Position numbers and translations under genes: made by a program. This document shows, piece by piece, positions 15,817 through 25,701 of a stretch of DNA of 64,000 bases (position 1 is its first letter; each line of letters opens with the position of its first letter). The stretch covers positions 1,778,501 to 1,842,500 of the forward strand of contig NZ_CP129107.1 in NCBI RefSeq assembly GCF_030406725.1, written 5' to 3'. A model generated the notes under the pieces. That model saw only the letters and a program-made list of their open reading frames with translations. It did no database searches and was not told the origin of the DNA. The DNA is from Alteriqipengyuania flavescens (GTDB lineage: Bacteria > Pseudomonadota > Alphaproteobacteria > Sphingomonadales > Sphingomonadaceae).

Positions 15817-17084
15817 CGTTTCTCCGAAGCGCGGGCGGCGGGCCTGCCGACCGGCGCGGACTTGAAGCGGCTGCCGATACCGCGTGCGCGGCTAACTGCG
15901 GCTGAACCGGCCTGCGGGCTTTCGCCGGGGCCGGTCGCGTAAATCCTTGTGGTGCGGTTGCCGCCGCCTCCGGCCGCGCCCGCGCTGTCGTTGGCGACGG
16001 GGGCAAGGGCGCCTGCGGATACGTCGATCCGGCGGCTGCCGCCCGGCCCCATCGCCGCGGCTGCGGTCGAATTCGCCGGGCCGGTCACGGCGGCGGGATT
16101 GACGGTGATAGGTGCGTTGGCCGCTGCCGTTGCGGCGGTGTTGATGCCGCGGTCGATATCGCGCGGGGCGGCAAGGCCGAAGATGTTCCAGCCCGCCACC
16201 ATCGTGCCCGCGACTTTCACGCCCATCACCATCAGCGCGCAATGGACTGCGCCGACCATGAAGAAAGCCATCGCCGCGCGCGGGTCGATCTCTCCGGGCG
16301 TTGCGCGCAGGGCGTTGATGACCGGGATCGACAGTTCCAGCATCAGGCTGCCGCCGATGACCGCGAACAGCGGGGTGAGGGCCAGCATCATCACGCCGCG
16401 CAGCCAGCCGACGAACATGCCGTGGGTGCCGCGAAACAGCGCCATGACGAGGAAGATGGGGCCGAGTGCGACCAGCACGGCGAGCGCGATCCGCGCCGTC
16501 ACCAGGACGCCGACGGTGCCGAGGAGGAACAGCGTGGCCCCGAACCACATCAGGCCGGATGGGCTGAAGACGCTGCTGGGCACTTCCGCTCCGTCCCCGC
16601 CCGCAACCTCTGCGACAGAAGCGAAGACGATGTCAATCTTCTGTGCGAAGACGAGTGTGGCGCTCTGGTCCGATCCCATCAGCTGGGTTGCGATCCAGTC
16701 CGGACCCCCGCCGGCCACGTCCCACACCAGCGTCTGGAAGGCGACCCAACTGGTCACCAGCGTGACGATGAAGCCGAGCGTCATCATGCGCGGCGTCAGT
16801 TCGGCAATGCCGAGGCGACTGCGCCCTGTCAGAAGCAGGAAGCCGAAAATGGCGATGAACAGCGTCAGCACCAGCGTCAGGATCGGCGCCATCGCCCCGC
16901 CGCTGGCGAAAATGTTGAAGAACGCGCTCTGCGTCATTTCCTGCGTGACGCAGTCGATCCCGGCGAGGCTGCCGGAAATCGAACCGCCGACCTGCGCGGC
17001 CGCCTGCTGGCACTGGCCGGCAGCCGTCGTCGCGGCCTGGGCTGTGACCTGCGCCGTAGCAGGGGCAGCGGCTACCACGGTCAT
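15813..17084 (-). CDS. virB6: Type IV secretion membrane protein VirB6
   Basis: A 423-residue polytopic TrbL/VirB6 family protein of the inner-membrane channel. Several hydrophobic helices are visible (APILTLVLTLFIAIFGFLLL, ALAVLVALGPIFLVMALF, with the conserved W of FVGWLRGVMM between later helices). It ends in a long Ala/Gly-rich, low-complexity cytoplasmic or periplasmic tail of about 120 residues. The start at 17084 overlaps the virB4 stop as ATGA; the open frame upstream of it is antisense noise within virB4. Confidence 0.9.
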   Translation of the reverse strand: MTVVAAAPATAQVTAQAATTAAGQCQQAAAQVGGSISGSLAGIDCVTQEMTQSAFFNIFASGGAMAPILTLVLTLFIAIFGFLLLTGRSRLGIAELTPRMMTLGFIVTLVTSWVAFQTLVWDVAGGGPDWIATQLMGSDQSATLVFAQKIDIVFASVAEVAGGDGAEVPSSVFSPSGLMWFGATLFLLGTVGVLVTARIALAVLVALGPIFLVMALFRGTHGMFVGWLRGVMMLALTPLFAVIGGSLMLELSIPVINALRATPGEIDPRAAMAFFMVGAVHCALMVMGVKVAGTMVAGWNIFGLAAPRDIDRGINTAATAAANAPITVNPAAVTGPANSTAAAAMGPGGSRRIDVSAGALAPVANDSAGAAGGGGNRTTRIYATGPGESPQAGSAAVSRARGIGSRFKSAPVGRPAARASEKR

Positions 17085-19498
17085 TCTGCGGCGTCCCGGA
17101 TGTCGTAATCTGCGTCCGTTTCGCCCGTCCCGGGCCACGGGTGGCCGGTGAGGGCGGGGAACCACTTGGCAGGCGCATCGCCCAGCGTTTCGCGCAGCGT
17201 GTCGAGCCTGCGCACGGAGCTTTCGCGGCCCGACAGGATGGTGAGCACTTCGGGCGCGCTGCCGAGGTCGAGCCGCACCACCACGCTGGCATCGGGCTGG
17301 CGGATCAGGAAGGCGCGGCTGTGCGCGGGCAGGCTGCGGATCACCGCCAGCTCGTGCTCCGTCAGGCCGAAGCCGTCGCAGTAATCCTCCGCCTTGGCGC
17401 GGGCGTTGGGCATGAACACCATCGTCGCGGTCTGTTCGACCAGCGCGGCGGCGATCTTGCTGTCCAGCGCATCGCGGGCGGACTGGGTCGCGAACCCGAC
17501 CAGCGCGTTGCGTTTCCGCAGCGTCTTCAGCCAGTCGCGGATGCGCGCGGCGAACACCTCGTCGTCGAGCGCCTTCCACCCCTCGTCGATCAGGATCATC
17601 GTCGGTTCGCCGTCCAGCCGTTCCTCGATCCGGTGGAACAGGTACATCATCGTCGGCGTGCGCAGCTTGGGGTTTTCCAGCAGCGCGGTCATGTCGAAAC
17701 CCAGCGTCTTGTGGCTGAGATCGAGCTGGTCGGTGGCGTTGTCGAACAGCCAGGCGTTCTCGCCGCCCTCGATCCAGGCGGACAGGCGATCGGCCAGGTC
17801 GCCCGGCTGCGGACGGCGCGCACCCGACAGCAATTCCCTGAAATGCCGCAGCCGCCGCAGCGAGGCATCGTTCATGTAAGCCGCATCGACCGCGCCCGCG
17901 ATCACGCCCTCTTCCTCCGGCCCTTCGGCCTTCAGCAGCACGGTGAACCAGTCGCGCAGGAAGGCGCGGTTGCCGGGCGTGTCGGGCAGCTGGAGCGGGT
18001 TGAAGCCGGTCGGCAGGCCGCTGGCGATGCGGTCATACGTGCCGCCGATACCGCGGATGAACAGCTCCGCCCCGCGGTCCTTGTCGAACAGGATCGTGCG
18101 CGGGCTGAATTTCTGCGCCTGCGCGGCGAGGAAGTTCATCACCACCGTCTTGCCCGAACCCGACGGGCCGATGACCGTGAAATTGCCGAGGTCGCCATTG
18201 TGAAAATTGAAGAAGAACGGCGTGGAGCTGGTGGTTTGCAACAGCGTGACTGCTTCGCCCCAGTGATTGCCGTCCGCCTGGCCGAGAGCAAAGCCGTGGA
18301 GCGAGCCGAAGCTGGCCATGTTGGCGGTGGAGATCATCGCGCGGCGGACGAGGTAGCCCTCGTTGCCCGGGAACTGGCCCCAGAAGGCAGGCTCCAGATT
18401 GGTATCCTCGCGCACCGCGATGGCGCCGCTGTCGGCGAGCGCGGCGGCGGCGGAGGCGGCCGCATCGTCGAGGCCGGGGAGGTCGCGTTCGCGCACCAGC
18501 ACGGTGAGGTGGTGGTCCCCGAAGCCGACCGCGCCATTGCCGAGGGCATCGCGCGCGGCGAGCATGTCGGCGCGTTCGGCGCGCGCTTCCTCGTCAGCGG
18601 ACTTGAGGCGACGCAACGCCAGATCCATCCGCTCGCGCGCGGTGGTCCGCTCCTGCGGGGCGAAGCTTTCGGTCACCACCATCTCGTGTGGCAGGCGCAG
18701 CAGTCCGTCGATCAGCCCGGGGCTGGTCGCGTCGGGATAGTCTTTCAGGCTGAGGATGCTGGCGAAGTCGACGCCGTTCGCACCGCGCAGCTCCATTGCG
18801 TCGAGGCCGAAGCTGGCGCGGCGATAGGGCAGCATGTGGCCGATATCGGCTTCCTCGTCGGGCCGGCGTACCGGGCGCATCTCGCCGTTGTAGAGCGCGC
18901 TCAAGAGCTCGAGGATTTCGGAATAGGTCTTGCCCGCATCGCCTTCGTAATCGGCGAGCATGCGTGCGCCGTAGCTCGACAGGGCGGTTGCGAGGCCGCC
19001 GGCAGCCGCGCGCAGGCCGCGCAGGTCCTTGGGATCGGCGACGATGTCCTTGCCGCGTTTTTTGAAGCGCTTGGACAGTTTTTCTGCCAGGCCTGCCTTG
19101 CCGCGCGCGGGGCGGCGGACGAGGGTCAGGAACTGGTCGTTCACGAACAGCGAACCGTTCGCCAGCCGGTCCTTCCAGCGCGCGTCGATGTGCGCGGCAA
19201 GCGGATCGTCGAACTTCGCGTCGAGCTCCACCTCAACACGGCGGCGGATGACGTGGTGATAGAGCACGAAGCGCGCATCGAGCTGGCTGCGCAGCAGCAC
19301 CTCGCGCGTGGCGGCGTGGGCGTTCAGCGCCTCGCTATCCTCCGTCTCGAACAGCAGGCCGGGGACCTGCAGCGCCATCATCAGCGACCCGTCGCGCAGC
19401 ATGATCGTGCTCTCGTCGATCTGGCGGGCGTAGGGCAGCCGGTCGCCGACGCGCGATTCCCTGCTGTTCCAGGCTGCGGCGCCTTTCCACTTGGTCAT
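17081..19498 (-). CDS. virB4: Type IV secretion ATPase VirB4
   Basis: An 805-residue VirB4/CagE ATPase, the largest energy-supplying part of the secretion machine. Walker A is GPSGSGKTVVMNFL and Walker B is MILIDEGWKALDDE; the C-terminal NARAKAEDYCDGFGLTEHE block is typical. I choose ATG 19498 (MTKWK) over the GTG at 19522 because an AAGGCGG-like site precedes it and the family N-terminus begins there. It is preceded by virB3 and overlaps virB6 by four bases. Confidence 0.95.
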   Translation of the reverse strand: MTKWKGAAAWNSRESRVGDRLPYARQIDESTIMLRDGSLMMALQVPGLLFETEDSEALNAHAATREVLLRSQLDARFVLYHHVIRRRVEVELDAKFDDPLAAHIDARWKDRLANGSLFVNDQFLTLVRRPARGKAGLAEKLSKRFKKRGKDIVADPKDLRGLRAAAGGLATALSSYGARMLADYEGDAGKTYSEILELLSALYNGEMRPVRRPDEEADIGHMLPYRRASFGLDAMELRGANGVDFASILSLKDYPDATSPGLIDGLLRLPHEMVVTESFAPQERTTARERMDLALRRLKSADEEARAERADMLAARDALGNGAVGFGDHHLTVLVRERDLPGLDDAAASAAAALADSGAIAVREDTNLEPAFWGQFPGNEGYLVRRAMISTANMASFGSLHGFALGQADGNHWGEAVTLLQTTSSTPFFFNFHNGDLGNFTVIGPSGSGKTVVMNFLAAQAQKFSPRTILFDKDRGAELFIRGIGGTYDRIASGLPTGFNPLQLPDTPGNRAFLRDWFTVLLKAEGPEEEGVIAGAVDAAYMNDASLRRLRHFRELLSGARRPQPGDLADRLSAWIEGGENAWLFDNATDQLDLSHKTLGFDMTALLENPKLRTPTMMYLFHRIEERLDGEPTMILIDEGWKALDDEVFAARIRDWLKTLRKRNALVGFATQSARDALDSKIAAALVEQTATMVFMPNARAKAEDYCDGFGLTEHELAVIRSLPAHSRAFLIRQPDASVVVRLDLGSAPEVLTILSGRESSVRRLDTLRETLGDAPAKWFPALTGHPWPGTGETDADYDIRDAAE

Positions 19499-19522
19499 GG
19501 CGCCACCGCCTTGTTTGCACAC

Positions 19523-19807
19523 TCAGGCCGCATAGGAATTGCACCCCCAGTGGCGATAGTTCTTCACCCGCGGGCAGCGGCTGACCTTGGTGATCCACAG
19601 GTCGAAGACGCGCGGTTCGCGAAGGCATGCGAAATAGCCGATCACGTGCATCACGACTGCGGCCAGCAGCGCCCAGAAGCTGCCGGTGATGAGGAACAGT
19701 TCCGTCGTCACCAGCGCGTTGATGATGAAATAGTTGTAGGTCACGCCCGCAAACATCTGCGGCCGGGTCAATGCCCTGTGCACGGGATGGCGGACGAGCT
19801 GGGTCAT
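19523..19807 (-). CDS. virB3: Type IV secretion protein VirB3
   Basis: A 94-residue inner-membrane protein with the VirB3 layout: a short N-terminus containing HPVHRALTRPQMFAGVTYNY, then two adjacent hydrophobic segments (about residues 27-58), and a basic tail. VirB3 works with VirB4 in pilus assembly. It lies between virB2 (six-base gap) and virB4. Confidence 0.9.
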   Translation of the reverse strand: MTQLVRHPVHRALTRPQMFAGVTYNYFIINALVTTELFLITGSFWALLAAVVMHVIGYFACLREPRVFDLWITKVSRCPRVKNYRHWGCNSYAA

Positions 19808-19813
19808 CGGGGC

Positions 19814-20110
19814 TTAGCCAGCCGCGCCCTGGATACCGGCGACGATGCTGACGCTGCCGAACAGGATGAAGCAGCCGATGATCACGGTGGCGCCGAAGCG
19901 CCAGTTCATCCGGCCGGTCAGCATCATGAAGCCGACGGCGGCCACGGCCATCACGGCGACGGCGGTGGCAACGCTGCCGAGCAGGGTACCCTGCAGCCAG
20001 CTGAGGGCCGAGACGATCGGGCCGGAGCCTTGCGGATCGGCGGCCTGGGCCTGCGCCATGGTTGGCAGGATTGCGGCCAGCATGGCCAGGACAGGTGCTA
20101 TCGCACGCAT
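19814..20110 (-). CDS. virB2: Type IV pilin-like protein VirB2
   Basis: A 98-residue TrbC/VirB2 family major pilin precursor. It has a signal peptide ending near MAQAQA and two hydrophobic helices in the mature part (VATAVAVMAVAAVGFMML and FGATVIIGCFILFGSVSIV) separated by the polar TGRMNWR turn, the usual VirB2 pattern. An in-frame GTG exists at 20122, but GGAG lies at a better distance from ATG 20110. It is coupled to the lytic transglycosylase gene upstream. Confidence 0.9.
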   Translation of the reverse strand: MRAIAPVLAMLAAILPTMAQAQAADPQGSGPIVSALSWLQGTLLGSVATAVAVMAVAAVGFMMLTGRMNWRFGATVIIGCFILFGSVSIVAGIQGAAG

Positions 20111-20114
20111 AAAA

Positions 20115-20759
20115 TCATTCACTCCGGCTGTAGTTGGAAAGGCGGCCCATGATGGCAGCTACGTAATTCTGGGTTTCGCGAATGCGCGGGATACCGCCGG
20201 CGCGGCGGACGCGGGCGGGCCCGGCGTTGTAGGCGGCCAGCGCCAGTTCGAGATCGCCGAAGGTGTTGAGCTGGATGCGCAGGTACCGTGCCGCGCCCTC
20301 CAGGTTGGCGAAGGGATCGTCAGGGTTCACGCCGAGTTCGCGCGCGGTGCCGGGCATCAGCTGGCCCAGGCCCCGGGCACCGACCGGAGAAATCGCCACT
20401 TGGTTCCAGCGGCTCTCCTGCCACACCAGCGCCTCGATCAGCGCGGGGCTGAGGTCGTAGCGATCGGCGAGGTCGGCGACATGCGCGGCATAGACGGCCG
20501 GCACCACGCCGGGCGCGATCGACAGGTCGGCGATGGCGACGGTCGGCACCCGGATGTCGGCGGGCACTTCCGCGGTCGGGATGGCTCCGGGCGCGGCGCT
20601 TGCCGGGGCGATGGTCATGATGCCGGACACGTCGCCCGCTCCGCCCGCGACCCAGCGTGCGCCTCCCGCCCCGATCTCGATCACGTCGGCGTGCGCAGGG
20701 CTGCCCAGAACGAGCATGGCACTGCCGGCAATCGCCATCAGGCGACGTGTTCGAATCAT
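20115..20759 (-). CDS. virB1: VirB1-like lytic transglycosylase
   Basis: A 214-residue secreted murein transglycosylase that opens the peptidoglycan for the secretion apparatus. A signal peptide covers about the first 25 residues. The SLT domain in the C-terminal half shows the catalytic glutamate in EALVWQESRWNQVAISP, then GARGLGQLMPGTARELG and LALAAYNAGPARVRR. The ATG at 20759 has GGAGG five bases upstream. It is the first gene of the virB operon. Confidence 0.92.
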   Translation of the reverse strand: MIRTRRLMAIAGSAMLVLGSPAHADVIEIGAGGARWVAGGAGDVSGIMTIAPASAAPGAIPTAEVPADIRVPTVAIADLSIAPGVVPAVYAAHVADLADRYDLSPALIEALVWQESRWNQVAISPVGARGLGQLMPGTARELGVNPDDPFANLEGAARYLRIQLNTFGDLELALAAYNAGPARVRRAGGIPRIRETQNYVAAIMGRLSNYSRSE

Positions 20760-20859
20760 CGGACCCTCCAATCCCAAGCGCACTGCATACCAGACGTGAC
20801 GCCCCTATGACACTTTTCACCGTGGGTCCGTCTGCCGCGCGGCACGCGCCGGGACGCAA

Positions 20860-20895
20860 ATGGGGGCGGGCCCGCAGCGCGAACCCAGCCCCCAT
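20860..20895. promoter_or_regulatory. Inverted repeat in the virB operon leader region
   Basis: ATGGGGGC and GCCCCCAT form a perfect 8-pair inverted repeat with a 20-base spacer. It lies in the 220-base gene-free gap between the virB1 start and the terminator of the TonB receptor. It may be an operator or an attenuator-like hairpin for the virB transcript. Apart from this and the terminator I see nothing else in the gap. Confidence 0.35.
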
Positions 20896-20979
20896 GCCCC
20901 GCCTCCATAAGAAATCCGGGATGAATGCGCAATAAACTGCCCAAGATCACGGTTAACCGGTGGGCGGTTTCGGTGCGGC

Positions 20980-21014
20980 AAAAGAAAAGGGCCGGACATC
21001 GCTGCCCGGCCCCT
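20980..21014 (-). terminator. Rho-independent terminator of the TonB receptor gene
   Basis: On the minus strand GGGCCGG, a ten-base loop and CCGGCCC are followed by TTTTCTTTT, about 25 bases after the receptor stop. The stem and U-tract closely match the katG terminator. Confidence 0.85.
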
Positions 21015-21039
21015 TCGGTTCGATCGGTGCGATCCAGCC

Positions 21040-23991
21040 TCAGAAGTTGATCCCTGCCGCGATGCCGTAGCGCCGCGGATCGAGAGTGAAGACATTCGTG
21101 AACAGGCCGGAAGACTGGTCCGTCACGTAAAGGCCGGACACCGCATCTTCGTCCGTCAGGTTCTGGCCGAAGATCCGCACGAACCAGCCGTTGTCGCTGG
21201 CCAGCTGGATCTGGGCGTTGACCTGCGAATAGCCGTCGATCGAGTTGATTTCCGTGTTGAAGATGCTGCCGAAGCTGCTGCCGGTATAGGTATAGTCGGC
21301 GCGCGGCGTAAGCGTGACATCGTCGTTGATATGGATATCGTACTGGATGCCGGCGGCGAACTTGTATTCCGGGGCACCGGGCAACTGGTTGCCGTTGATG
21401 TTCGACGGGATGCCCGACAGGAACACGTCGATTCCGTTGGGATCGAACGCCGCCCCGTTGGCAGCGGCCACGCCCTGCAACGCCGAGCAGATCGAGAACG
21501 CCCCGGTCGACGCGATCCCGCCGTCGGACGGGAAGGCGGTCGGACCCTGCAGCCCGGCACCCGGACTGACGCCCGGCAGCAGCCCGCCGTTGATCAGGTT
21601 GTTGACCGTCGTCACGAAGGCCTGGGCACCGGCGGCGTTACCGTCCGTCCCCGGCGCGACAGCGCAGTTCGAACCGTTGGTGATGTCCTTGATGATGACC
21701 GCATCGCTGCGGCCGGCACCGAAGTCGCGCGGATTGGACAGGAACTTGTCGTCGGTAACCTCCGTGTTGAGGTAGCTGGCCGAGAAGTTCATAGTCAGCT
21801 GCGGGGTCGGCCGGACGATCGCCTCGGCCTCCGCGCCCCAGATGTCGGCGCTGACGTTGTCATTGACCGAGGTCCGGTTGACGATGCGCGACAGCTGCAG
21901 GCTGTCGTACTTGTAGTAGAAGCCCGTCAGGTTGAGCGTGCCCCAGCCGAACGTGTTCTTGGAACCGAGTTCGAACGCGTCGACGAATTCCGGTGCGAAG
22001 GTCTCCTCCACGCCCAGCCCGGCCTGCAACGGCGGGTTGATACCGCCCGACTTGTAGCCGCGCGAATAGGAAGCGTAGATCAAATTGTCCGGGCTCAGCT
22101 TGTAGTTGATGACGCCGCGGCCTGTGATTTCCTTGAAGCTCGCCTGGCGGAAGGCTTCCTGCTGGATGCCGTCCGTACCCTCGTCCGCATCGAAACCCGC
22201 CGCAAACGGCGAATCGAAGGCATCCTGCGTCCCGTAGGGTACGAGGAAGTTGAACAGGGTGGAACGGGCGCGCACTTCCTTGTCATCGTCGTTGTAGCGC
22301 AGGCCCACCGTCAGGCTGAGCTGGTCGCTGACATCGAAATATGCCTCGCCGAACACGCCGAAGCTTTTCAGGCGATAATCGGTCGTGTTGTTGCGGAAGT
22401 ACGGCGACGCTAGGAAGCTTGGCGGCAGGCCGTTCGATGCAGCCGAGAACGCACCGACGACGCCGGCGAAATAGTCGAGGCCGAAGCTGTTGACGTAATA
22501 GCTGTTCTCCGTCGTCGTGTAGTCGGCATAGATACCGCCCACGAGGAAGTTGAACGGCCCGGGAAGGTCGGAACTGACCAGCCCTTCGAACACCCACGCG
22601 TTGTTGGTCTGGTTCGAGCGGTCGAACGACAGCGGCGTATCGGCGCAGATCGCGTCGCCGCCATAGGCCCCCGTGTTGGTTTCGACGGGCGCGGACGTGC
22701 AGACCACGCCGTTCGGCCCGTTGGGGATCAGCACGTTGGCGACCGGGCCGAGGTAGGTGGAAAGGCCCGGGATCAGCCCGTCGAGCCCACCTCCGCCGGC
22801 AAAGGCGAGCGTGTTGAGCGGCACGGCGTAGGCCGCCCGGTTCTGCAGCGCGAGGTTGTAGTCCTGCGAACTGTCGACGCCGCTTTCCTGGTACTGGCCC
22901 GACAGCTTCAGGTTGAAGTCATCGCCCAGACCCTGGTTGAGCTGCAGTTGCACGATTGTCTCGTCGGCCATGTAGCGCGGGCGATAGGCGGTGGACACCA
23001 CGCGCGGATCGTCCGTGACCGACGAATTGATGAAGGCGCTGGGGCCGTAGACGCTGCCGAGCGCGAAGGCCTGCGGCAGGCCCTGGACCCCGAAGGTCTG
23101 GCTGGAGGCGAGCAGGCTGGGCAGGGTGGCATTGCTGTTCGGGGCCGAGGCGCCGAGGTTGCCGTTGAGGCAGCCGAGCACGCCGGTTGGGTCGAACTGG
23201 CACAGCTACTTCTGGTTGCGCAGGCGGTCGTCGTTCTCCTCGAAATACTGGACCATGAAATCGATGGTCGTATCGGCCGACGGTTCGATCCGCAGCGATC
23301 CGCGAATGCCGCCGAGATCGCGCCCGTCGATATCCGACCCGTCAAACAGGTTTTCGGTAAAGCCTTCGCGGTTGACGTAATAGCCGGCCACGCGGACGGC
23401 CGCGATATCGGCCAGCGGCAGGTTGTACATCGCCTTGACCTTGAAGGCATTGTAGTTGCCGTATTGAGCCTCCACCGACGCGGCGACGTCGGACGGACTG
23501 GGCCGTGCGGTACGGAAGTTGACCACGCCCGAGGTCGCATTGCGGCCGAACAGCGTGCCTTGCGGGCCGCGCAGGACCTCCACCTGTTCCAGATCGTAGA
23601 ACTCGCCTTCGAACAGGCGGGTGCCGAACAGCGGCGCTTCGTTGAGATGGATGCCGGTTGCCTGGTCGCAGGTCACGCCCACGCACAAATCGCCGATCCC
23701 GCGGATGGTGAAGCTGGACGAGGTGAAGTTCGTCTTGGTGAAGGTGATGTTGGGCAGGGCCAGCTGCAGGTCGGACGTGTTCTCGATCTGTTGGGCCTCG
23801 AGCGCTTCGGCGCTGACGGCGCTGACCGACAGTGGAACGTCCTGCAGGCGCTGGGCCTGGCGCTGGGCGATCACGACGATCTCGTTACTGGGGAATTCGG
23901 GTTCGTCCTCTTCCACCGCGTCCTGAGCGTAGGCGGGGAATGCGATTGCGCCGGCACACACGCCGGCCAGCAGGGTTAGCTTGGCCCTCAT
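21040..23991 (-). pseudogene. TonB-dependent receptor interrupted by in-frame TAG
   Basis: Read through, this is a 983-residue outer-membrane receptor: signal peptide ending AFPAYAQD, a plug domain with VEVLRGPQGTLFGRNATSG and VVNFRTARP, and a barrel ending in GIAAGINF with terminal Phe. A TAG at 23206-23208 (codon 262) interrupts the early barrel between RLRNQK and LCQFDPTGVLGC. Both sides are in the same frame, and CAG to TAG is the simplest change. The N-terminal piece would be a plug with only the start of the barrel. The start ATG 23991 has GAGGA upstream. It may have taken up a plant- or algal-derived compound, as many sphingomonad receptors do, but the substrate is unknown. Confidence 0.88.
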
Positions 23992-24199
23992 GGTATCCTC
24001 TCTCCTCAATGCCGCCACCTTTGCGGTGATCTGCATTGCGGAATAAATCAATAAACTAGCGGCTTGGCAATGCAATTAAACGGGCAGTTAACAGGCGCGC
24101 CCCGCAAGAAGGTTGCGCGCGTGGCCGGTGCGCTTGATTTCGGAGCCGGAGCGCGCCAACCGCGTTGGTAACGCAAGATACCAGTCCAGGAGAGTTCGC

Positions 24200-25696
24200 A
24201 TGCGCAAGGTCGACCATTTCATCGCCGGAAATCCCGGCGGCACCGGCGGGCGGACTCACAATATCTGGAACCCGTCGACGGGCGAGGTGCAGGCAGAGGT
24301 ACCGCTGGGCGGGGCAGACTTGCTGCAGACGGCGGTCGACGCGGCGAAGAAAGTGCAGCCCGAATGGGCCGCGACCAATCCGCAGCGCCGCGCCCGCGTG
24401 ATGTTCGACTTCAAGCGGCTGGTCGAGGACAACAAGCAGGCCCTGGCCGAGCTTCTTTCCAGCGAGCACGGCAAGGTCGTCGACGATGCACATGGGGATG
24501 TGCAGCGCGGGCTGGAAGTCATCGAATTCGCCTGCGGCATCCCCCAGGCGCTGAAGGGTGAGTACACGCAGGGCGCCGGTCCGGGCATCGATGTCTATTC
24601 GATGCGCCAGCCGCTCGGCATCGGCGCGGGCATCACGCCGTTCAATTTCCCGGCCATGATCCCGATGTGGATGTTCGGCATGGCGATCGCGGCCGGCAAC
24701 GCCTTCATCCTCAAGCCGTCCGAACGCGACCCGAGCGTGCCGGTGCGCCTTGCCGAGCTTTTCCTCGAAGCCGGCGCGCCCGAAGGGCTACTGCAGGTCG
24801 TCCATGGCGACAAGGAAATGGTCGATGCCATCCTCGACCATCCCGATATTCCGGCGATCAGTTTCGTCGGCTCCTCCGACATCGCGCAATATATCTATTC
24901 GCGCGGCACCGCGAATGCGAAGCGCGTGCAGGCCTTCGGCGGCGCGAAGAACCACGGCATCGTGATGCCCGACGCCGATCTCGACCAAGTGGTGAACGAC
25001 CTCGCCGGGGCAGCCTACGGCTCGGCCGGCGAACGCTGTATGGCGCTGCCGGTGGTCGTGCCGGTGGGCGAGGACACGGCCGACAAGCTGCGCGAAAAGC
25101 TGATCCCCGCGATCAACGCGCTGCGCGTCGGCGTCTCGAACGATCCCGATGCGCATTACGGCCCGGTCGTGACGCCCGAACACAAGGCGCGGGTCGAGGG
25201 CTGGATCGACACGGCGGAAAAGGAAGGCGCCGAAGTCGTCATCGATGGCCGCGGCTTCACGTTGCAGGGCCACGAGGACGGGTTCTTCGTCGGCCCGACC
25301 CTGCTCGACCGGGTGACCCCCGACATGGAAAGCTACAAGGAAGAGATCTTCGGCCCCGTCCTCCAGATCGTGCGTGCGAAAGATTTCGAGGAGGCCGTGC
25401 GCCTGCCGAGCGAGCACCAGTACGGCAACGGCGTCGCCATCTTTACCCGCAACGGCCATGTGGCGCGCGAATTCGCCAGCCGCGTCAATGTCGGTATGGT
25501 CGGCATCAACGTGCCGATCCCCGTGCCGGTCAGCTACCACAGCTTCGGCGGCTGGAAGCGTTCGGGGTTCGGCGACATCGACCAGTACGGCATGGAAGGC
25601 CTCAAGTTCTGGACCAAGGCCAAGAAGGTCACCCAGCGCTGGCCCGACGGTGGCGGCGACGGGTCGAACGCCTTCGTCATCCCGACGATGGGGTGA
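24200..25696 (+). CDS. mmsA: CoA-acylating methylmalonate-semialdehyde dehydrogenase
   Basis: A 498-residue aldehyde dehydrogenase family enzyme that converts methylmalonate semialdehyde to propionyl-CoA, the last step of valine degradation. The catalytic cysteine is C280 in YGSAGERCMALPVV, with N149 in GITPFNFPAMIP. The VSYHSFGGWKRSGFGD end is typical of MmsA. CAGGAG precedes ATG 24200. It opens the valine cluster; mmsB and the acyl-CoA genes follow on the same strand. Confidence 0.95.
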   Translation: MRKVDHFIAGNPGGTGGRTHNIWNPSTGEVQAEVPLGGADLLQTAVDAAKKVQPEWAATNPQRRARVMFDFKRLVEDNKQALAELLSSEHGKVVDDAHGDVQRGLEVIEFACGIPQALKGEYTQGAGPGIDVYSMRQPLGIGAGITPFNFPAMIPMWMFGMAIAAGNAFILKPSERDPSVPVRLAELFLEAGAPEGLLQVVHGDKEMVDAILDHPDIPAISFVGSSDIAQYIYSRGTANAKRVQAFGGAKNHGIVMPDADLDQVVNDLAGAAYGSAGERCMALPVVVPVGEDTADKLREKLIPAINALRVGVSNDPDAHYGPVVTPEHKARVEGWIDTAEKEGAEVVIDGRGFTLQGHEDGFFVGPTLLDRVTPDMESYKEEIFGPVLQIVRAKDFEEAVRLPSEHQYGNGVAIFTRNGHVAREFASRVNVGMVGINVPIPVPVSYHSFGGWKRSGFGDIDQYGMEGLKFWTKAKKVTQRWPDGGGDGSNAFVIPTMG

Positions 25697-25701
25697 CGGG
25701 C

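Noticed and set aside
17141-20152. 1003-codon open frame on the plus strand
   Set aside because: It is antisense to virB4, virB3 and virB2, has no family resemblance, and its length is explained by GC-rich codon bias. The virB genes are clearly real.
12856-20759. Integrative conjugative element
   Set aside because: No relaxase, integrase, coupling protein or flanking tRNA site is in view, and mtnP follows directly.
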